This document shows positions 6,896 to 10,960 of a DNA stretch of 10,960 nucleotides, piece after piece. This DNA comes from Synechococcus sp. MED650 (GTDB lineage Bacteria > Cyanobacteriota > Cyanobacteriia > PCC-6307 > Cyanobiaceae): assembly GCA_002691345.1 (NCBI GenBank), contig NZHI01000059.1, forward strand, positions 23,545 to 34,504. Direction: 5' to 3'. The position numbers and the translations under genes are program-made. Every line of letters starts with the position of its first letter. Position 1 is the first letter of the stretch. The notes beneath the pieces are model-generated. The model saw only the letters and a program-made list of their open reading frames with translations, made no database searches and was not told the DNA's origin.

Positions 6896-7609
6896 ATGAC
6901 CTACACACGCGTCCTGCTGAAGCTCAGCGGCGAAGCTCTGATGGGATCACAGGGCTATGGAATTGATCCCGCCATCGTTCAATCGATCGCTTCCGATGTG
7001 GCCAAGGTGGTTGCCGATGGCACCCAGCTAGCGATTGTCGTGGGCGGGGGCAACATCTTCCGTGGCCTCAAAGGCTCTGCGGCGGGCATGGAACGCGCCA
7101 CAGCTGATTACGTCGGCATGCTGGCCACGGTGATGAATGCCATCACGCTTCAGGACGGACTCGAACAGGCTGGAGTTCCCACGCGGGTGCAAACAGCAAT
7201 CGCCATGCAGGAAGTGGCCGAGCCCTACATCCGCCGCAAAGCGATCCGACACCTGGAGAAAAACCGGGTGGTGGTGTTCGGCGCTGGTTGCGGCAACCCC
7301 TTCTTCACCACCGACACCACCGCTGCCCTGAGGGCTGCCGAAATCAACGCCGATGTGGTGTTCAAAGCCACCAAGGTGGATGGGGTCTACGACAAGGATC
7401 CGGCCAAGCATGCCGATGCCGTGAAGCATCCCCATCTCACCTATCAAGATGTGCTCAGTGGCGAGCTGGGCGTGATGGACAGCACCGCCATCGCCCTCTG
7501 CAAAGACAACAACATCCCCATCGTTGTCTTCAACCTGTTCGAACCTGGCAACATCGGCAGAGCCGTAGCCGGTGAGCCGATCGGGTCCCGCATCGGAAAT
7601 CTCGCCTGA
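6896..7609 (+). CDS. pyrH: UMP kinase (uridylate kinase)
   Basis: PyrH phosphorylates UMP to UDP, feeding UTP and CTP synthesis; bacterial enzymes are hexamers of the amino-acid-kinase fold. The 237-residue protein starts [17 protein letters not shown], with the phosphate-binding KLSGEA, followed by [10 protein letters not shown] (UMP site), [14 protein letters not shown], and [19 protein letters not shown], where many homologues have Thr or Ser in place of the Cys. [13 protein letters not shown] and [20 protein letters not shown] complete the family pattern. I chose the ATG at 6896 over a frame extension to 6866, which lacks homology-like sequence. frr follows after 31 bases, the very common pyrH-frr arrangement; the tsf gene often found upstream is not here. 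Confidence 0.97.
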   Translation: MTYTRVLLKLSGEALMGSQGYGIDPAIVQSIASDVAKVVADGTQLAIVVGGGNIFRGLKGSAAGMERATADYVGMLATVMNAITLQDGLEQAGVPTRVQTAIAMQEVAEPYIRRKAIRHLEKNRVVVFGAGCGNPFFTTDTTAALRAAEINADVVFKATKVDGVYDKDPAKHADAVKHPHLTYQDVLSGELGVMDSTAIALCKDNNIPIVVFNLFEPGNIGRAVAGEPIGSRIGNLA

Positions 7610-7640
7610 CTGTCCACACCCGATCCCTTCAAACGAAACC

Positions 7641-8189
7641 ATGTCGAACCAGGACCTCGAAGCCAGCCTGCGCAAGTCGGTGGAGGCCACCCAGCGCAAC
7701 TTCAACACCATCCGCACCGGCCGGGCGAATGCATCGCTGCTGGATCGCATCAGCGTGGAGTACTACGGCGCCGAAACCCCACTGAAGTCGCTGGCCACCC
7801 TCTCGACCCCTGATTCCCAGACAATTCAGATTCAACCGTTCGACATCAGCGCCCTCGGCTCGATCGAAAAGGCGATTGCGATGAGTGAACTGGGCTTCAC
7901 CCCGAACAACGACGGCAAGATCATTCGCATCAACGTGCCGCCCCTCACGGAGGAACGCCGCAAGGAGTTCTGCAAGCTGGCTTCCAAATACGCTGAAGAA
8001 GGAAAGGTGGCCCTGCGCAACCTGCGCCGCGACGCGATCGACAAAATCAAAAAGCAAGAAAAAGACGGCGACTTCTCGGAAGATCAAAGCCGTGACGAGC
8101 AGGACGCTGTTCAGAAGACGCTCGACAAGTTCATTGCTGAACTTGAGAAGCACCTGGCTGACAAAGAAGCCGACATCCTCAAGGTGTGA
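7641..8189 (+). CDS. frr: Ribosome recycling factor
   Basis: RRF works with EF-G to split post-termination ribosomes into subunits in the cytoplasm. The 182-residue length is typical (about 185 in other bacteria). The first helix has [17 protein letters not shown], the diagnostic N-terminal signature. Domain II covers about residues 30-105 ([33 protein letters not shown]). The long helices return with [30 protein letters not shown] and the C-terminal [15 protein letters not shown]. It lies 31 bases after pyrH, and its stop overlaps the start of the next gene (GTGA), so that gene is probably translated in part by coupling to frr. No Shine-Dalgarno sequence is obvious before the ATG at 7641. 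Confidence 0.97.
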   Translation: MSNQDLEASLRKSVEATQRNFNTIRTGRANASLLDRISVEYYGAETPLKSLATLSTPDSQTIQIQPFDISALGSIEKAIAMSELGFTPNNDGKIIRINVPPLTEERRKEFCKLASKYAEEGKVALRNLRRDAIDKIKKQEKDGDFSEDQSRDEQDAVQKTLDKFIAELEKHLADKEADILKV

Positions 8190-9331
8190 TCAACGGATCG
8201 GAGCGGATCCGTGATGTACTGATCGTCGGGGCTGGGGCTGCCGGTGGAGCCGCAGCGGCCCACCTTGCAGCAGCCGGGCACGACGTGGTGGTGCTCGAGC
8301 GCAACGAGGAACCGCAGATCAAACCCTGCGGTGGGGGCATGGCGGCCTCCGTGCAGCAGTGGTTCCCGTTTTCTCTCGACCCTGCGGTGGAACAGGTGAT
8401 CCGCCGGGTGGATTTCAGCTGGTGTCTGAAGGATCCGGTGGTGGCCGAACTGCCGGGAGATGCACCGTTCTGGATCGTGCGGCGGGAAACGCTCGACCAG
8501 CTGCTTGCTGATCAAGCCATCCAACAAGGCGGAGAACACCTTGCCGGTGTTGAGGTCAACGACATCCGCCGAAGCGGAGACGTTTGGCAGGTCACAGCAA
8601 CCGATGGTCGCCGCTGGCAAGGGCGGGCTGTGATCGTTGCCGATGGTTCGGGATCGCCTTGGCCGCAGCGGTTGGGATTGGGAGCCAAACAACCACAGAC
8701 GGCGACCACGATGTCGGTCCGTCTGGACGGCCAGGGCAACCTGAGCGATGGCAGCACACGGTTTGAATTCGGCCTGGTGAAACAGGGCTTTGCCTGGGCC
8801 TTCCCTCTCGCTGGTGGGGTGAACATCGGTGTGGGCAGCTTCATCGGCAAGCAGGACGCCGACCCGGAGAAGGTGCTGGCTCAGCTGCTGCCGGATCTGG
8901 GCTTCCCCGCCGATGCCGGCATCCGCCAGCGCGGACAACTGCGCGTATGGAATGGCCACCATCGCCTCGACGGCGACGGAATTGTGGTGGTAGGGGATGC
9001 GGCATCGCTCTGCGATCCGTTTCTGGCGGAAGGACTCCGACCAGCCCTGATGAGCGGATGCGAAGCCGCCTGGCATCTCAACCGCTGGCTTCGAGGAGAC
9101 AGCACGGATCTACGGGGCTACAGCCGGGCCATGCGCGAGCGCTGGGGGGAATCCATGGCCTGGGGCCGGCGCATTGCCCAGGTCTTCTACAGATTTCCAG
9201 GCGTGGGGTACCAACTGGGGATCAAACGGCCCACCGCTCCGCAGCGGATCGCTCAGATCCTTTCCGGCGAGATGGGCTATGGAGATATCGCCCAACGGGT
9301 GATCAAGCGACTGCTCTTGCAGCGCAACTAA
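8186..9331 (+). CDS. Geranylgeranyl-reductase-family FAD-dependent oxidoreductase
   Basis: This 381-residue flavoprotein starts with the GTG at 8186, which overlaps the frr stop. The N-terminal Rossmann motif is GAGAAGG (residues 15-21), with the ribose-binding E38 ending strand 2 (VVVLERN). KPCGGGM (46-52) is the signature of the geranylgeranyl reductase family, and [19 protein letters not shown] starting at G270-D271 is the second FAD contact. Relatives reduce the geranylgeranyl chain of chlorophyll, tocopherol precursors or archaeal lipids. Its sequence differs from canonical cyanobacterial ChlP, whose N-terminus and PCGGA segment I would expect to read differently, so it is more likely a paralogue than chlP itself; the substrate is unknown. 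It converges on the photolyase-family gene, the two stops overlapping at 9328-9331. Confidence 0.88.
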   Translation: MINGSERIRDVLIVGAGAAGGAAAAHLAAAGHDVVVLERNEEPQIKPCGGGMAASVQQWFPFSLDPAVEQVIRRVDFSWCLKDPVVAELPGDAPFWIVRRETLDQLLADQAIQQGGEHLAGVEVNDIRRSGDVWQVTATDGRRWQGRAVIVADGSGSPWPQRLGLGAKQPQTATTMSVRLDGQGNLSDGSTRFEFGLVKQGFAWAFPLAGGVNIGVGSFIGKQDADPEKVLAQLLPDLGFPADAGIRQRGQLRVWNGHHRLDGDGIVVVGDAASLCDPFLAEGLRPALMSGCEAAWHLNRWLRGDSTDLRGYSRAMRERWGESMAWGRRIAQVFYRFPGVGYQLGIKRPTAPQRIAQILSGEMGYGDIAQRVIKRLLLQRN

Positions 9332-10806
9332 AGCTCCAAGCTCAGCTGCTGGCTTTCACCATCTGGCTGTCGAGGCTTGCGCCTCTGGCGGCTGGTCACC
9401 GGCTTCAAGCCAGCCTTGCGCGACCCATGCTTGCGCTGAATCGCATCGGCATGGCGATCAAAACCCGCGGAACGGCGGATCGCCCAGATTCGATCTTTGG
9501 CCTCCTGCATCGAAGCACTCACATCAACAATTGGTGCCGGCATGCCGCCGCCAAGCAGCCAGGGCTCATGGATGTGAATGGACGGCACCTCAGCCAATTC
9601 AGGGCACCACTGCCGGATGAACACCCCCTGGGGGTCATGGTCCATGCCCTGCTTGATCGGGTTGTAGATCCGAATCGTGTTGATCGAGGTGCTGCCCGAC
9701 TGCATCTGGCACTGGCTCCAGTGGATGCCTGGTTCGTAATCCACAAACTGGCGAGCCAGATGCAAACCGCTGTCCCGCCAGGGCAACCAAAGGTTGTAGC
9801 TGGCGAACGACATCAACATCGCCCGCATGCGGAAGTTGATCCAGCCATGGGACCTCAGGGCCCGCATGCAGGCATCCACGAAGGGCACACCGGTACGACC
9901 ATCCATCCAGGCCTTCAGCCGATCGTGATCAACCGTGCGAATGCCCCGCATGAACGGGTGAAAATCGCTGAATTCAATCGCCGGCTGATCCTCCAGCTTC
10001 TGAATGAAGTGACAGTGCCAGTGCAAGCGTGATTCAAAGCTGCTGACGCCGCGGCCACTGTGGTTGCGGCTGGTCTGCAGCACCTCCCGCATCGAGAGAC
10101 AGCCCCAGGTGATGTAAGCGGAAAGCCGAGAACAACCCGTAAACGCGGAATTAGGGCTCGACATCGCCCGTTGATAGCGCGGGGCTCGATGCCCCAGAAA
10201 ATCGCTCAACTCCTCCAGGCCGACTGAACGCCCGCCAACTTGGCGTTGCGGGCAAAGATCAAGCGGCAGCTTGGGCCAAGGCCGCTCGGGGATCACGCCC
10301 GCATCGATGCCTTCCAATGCCTGCAGCGAGGCTGGCGCTGGAGCAATCGAGGCCATCATCTGAGCTTCCCAGCGCTTGGCCCAGCCATTGCGGGAGCGCA
10401 TCCGCCGCGTCACCCCGAATTGAGGGATTTCACTCCACTGAATGCCGTGCTCTCGGGCCCAGGCCGCCACGCGTTGATCGCGCTGATACGTCCAGCCGTT
10501 GCCAGTTTCCTCATGGCTCCACAGCCACGCGATGCCGAACTGGCGCCGGGCCCGCTCCAGCACCTGCACCACATCCCCCGTTCGCACCACCAAGGGCTGC
10601 CCCAGATTGGCGAGCTCCTGGCGCAACTCCAAGATCGATTCCCGGCAGAACAACCACTGCCGTTCGGAAGCATCCGGCTGCTGCCAAAGCTCAGGCTCCA
10701 CCACATAGAGAGGGAGTACCGGCCCCCGTTGCGAGGCGCTCAGCAGAGGGTGGTGGTCAACGGTCCGTAAATCCCGCTTGAACCAAACAAGCTGAAGTGC
10801 CGCCAT
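9328..10806 (-). CDS. Photolyase/cryptochrome-family flavoprotein, divergent subgroup
   Basis: This 492-residue protein has the two-domain photolyase layout. An N-terminal alpha/beta antenna domain (LVWFKRDLRTVDHHPLL, residues 6-22) is followed by a helical FAD domain. FAD contacts include TGCSRLSAYITWGCLS from T223, FESRLHWHCHF (E258, W263), GRTGVPFVDACMRAL from G303 and RIYNPIKQG near 379-387, then HDPQGVFIRQWCPEL and HEPW. In E. coli photolyase the segment GGWQW holds the last electron-transfer Trp and a lesion-contacting Trp; here the matching stretch is IHWSQCQMQ (W363, C366), and the usual W-R-E-F reads W-H-C-H. The C-terminal tail of about 45 residues is basic and disorder-like. It may repair UV dimers or act in sensing; the family is sure, the substrate is not. 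The ATG at 10806 gives the normal start. Confidence 0.92.
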   Translation of the reverse strand: MAALQLVWFKRDLRTVDHHPLLSASQRGPVLPLYVVEPELWQQPDASERQWLFCRESILELRQELANLGQPLVVRTGDVVQVLERARRQFGIAWLWSHEETGNGWTYQRDQRVAAWAREHGIQWSEIPQFGVTRRMRSRNGWAKRWEAQMMASIAPAPASLQALEGIDAGVIPERPWPKLPLDLCPQRQVGGRSVGLEELSDFLGHRAPRYQRAMSSPNSAFTGCSRLSAYITWGCLSMREVLQTSRNHSGRGVSSFESRLHWHCHFIQKLEDQPAIEFSDFHPFMRGIRTVDHDRLKAWMDGRTGVPFVDACMRALRSHGWINFRMRAMLMSFASYNLWLPWRDSGLHLARQFVDYEPGIHWSQCQMQSGSTSINTIRIYNPIKQGMDHDPQGVFIRQWCPELAEVPSIHIHEPWLLGGGMPAPIVDVSASMQEAKDRIWAIRRSAGFDRHADAIQRKHGSRKAGLKPVTSRQRRKPRQPDGESQQLSLEL

Positions 10807-10846
10807 CCATCGGCATCTGTGACGTTGGTTCTAAAGGATTCGGAGC

Positions 10847-10930
10847 TCAATCCACCGCGAGTTCCATCACATCGTTGAAGCGCGTCTTGACCCGGTGCCG
10901 AAATTCAGCCACATCCAGCTGTCGCGTCAT
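10847..10930 (-). CDS. Possible 27-residue small ORF upstream of the photolyase-family gene
   Basis: An ATG at 10930 opens a 27-codon minus-strand frame with stop TGA at 10849-10847, ending 40 bases before the photolyase-family start. The peptide is soluble and amphipathic (LDVAEFRHRVKTRFNDVMEL), and its third codon positions are mostly G or C like the neighbouring genes. An in-frame TGA at 10951-10949 shows it is not the end of a longer frame. I recognise no family and no ribosome-binding site. It could be a small protein, a leader peptide or chance. The remaining bases to 10960 hold nothing I can call; the end of another minus-strand gene may lie there. Confidence 0.3.
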   Translation of the reverse strand: MTRQLDVAEFRHRVKTRFNDVMELAVD

Positions 10931-10960
10931 CAATGCAGCACCTAGGAATCAGCAGATCTG

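Noticed and set aside
7028-7750. Minus-strand open frame (240 codons) antisense to pyrH
   Set aside because: His- and Gly-rich shadow of pyrH codons; pyrH itself is certain.
8111-9076. Long minus-strand open frame (321 codons) antisense to the end of frr and to the flavoprotein gene
   Set aside because: Same codon-bias shadow effect; no motif, and the plus strand encodes a clear FAD enzyme over the same bases.
8947-10032. Plus-strand open frame (361 codons) running over the flavoprotein/photolyase junction
   Set aside because: It spans the ends of two certain genes in the wrong frame or strand and has a residue composition unlike a folded protein.

Overview
The window looks like core chromosome of a unicellular marine picocyanobacterium, most likely a Synechococcus or Cyanobium-type alpha-cyanobacterium. 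The reasons are a high GC content (about 60 % by eye), tight packing with overlapping start and stop codons, a ferrochelatase with the C-terminal chlorophyll-binding-like tail found in phototrophs, a corrinoid adenosyltransferase, a geranylgeranyl-reductase-family flavoprotein and a photolyase/cryptochrome-family protein. I saw no tRNA, rRNA, CRISPR array, insertion sequence or prophage remnant, and no gene-free stretch above 300 bases.

Layout: from 1 to 4063 everything is on the minus strand, read right to left. Ferrochelatase (hemH) is followed by the acetolactate synthase large subunit (ilvB), a small exported protein with a degenerate staphylococcal-nuclease-like pattern, a 75-residue two-helix membrane protein, and a probable lipoprotein cut by the left edge. 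Gaps of 67, 33 and negative bases suggest one transcription unit. A 71-base divergent gap separates hemH from a plus-strand group at 4135-6612: a tyrosine-recombinase-family protein, a class I SAM-dependent methyltransferase and the corrinoid adenosyltransferase (cobO), the last two sharing ATGA. A small minus-strand gene of unknown function lies at 6627-6812. The plus-strand trio pyrH, frr and a geranylgeranyl-reductase-family flavoprotein (6896-9331) follows; frr and the flavoprotein share GTGA. The photolyase-family gene (9328-10806, minus) converges on the flavoprotein with overlapping stop codons. The right end holds a possible 27-codon minus-strand ORF.

The genes are mostly housekeeping: branched-chain amino acids (IlvB), heme (HemH), cobamide activation (CobO), UTP/CTP supply (PyrH), ribosome recycling (Frr), isoprenoid or pigment reduction and light-dependent repair or sensing. 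HemH, CobO and the flavoprotein relate to tetrapyrrole or pigment metabolism, but that may be chance adjacency in a compact genome.

Most worth a second look: the apparently domesticated tyrosine recombinase, which retains most catalytic residues and carries a 10-8-10 inverted repeat in its own gene; the zinc-ribbon tail of IlvB; the altered photoactive-site segment of the photolyase-family protein; and the nuclease-like exported protein that has lost its catalytic residues. I see no clear new multi-gene system.
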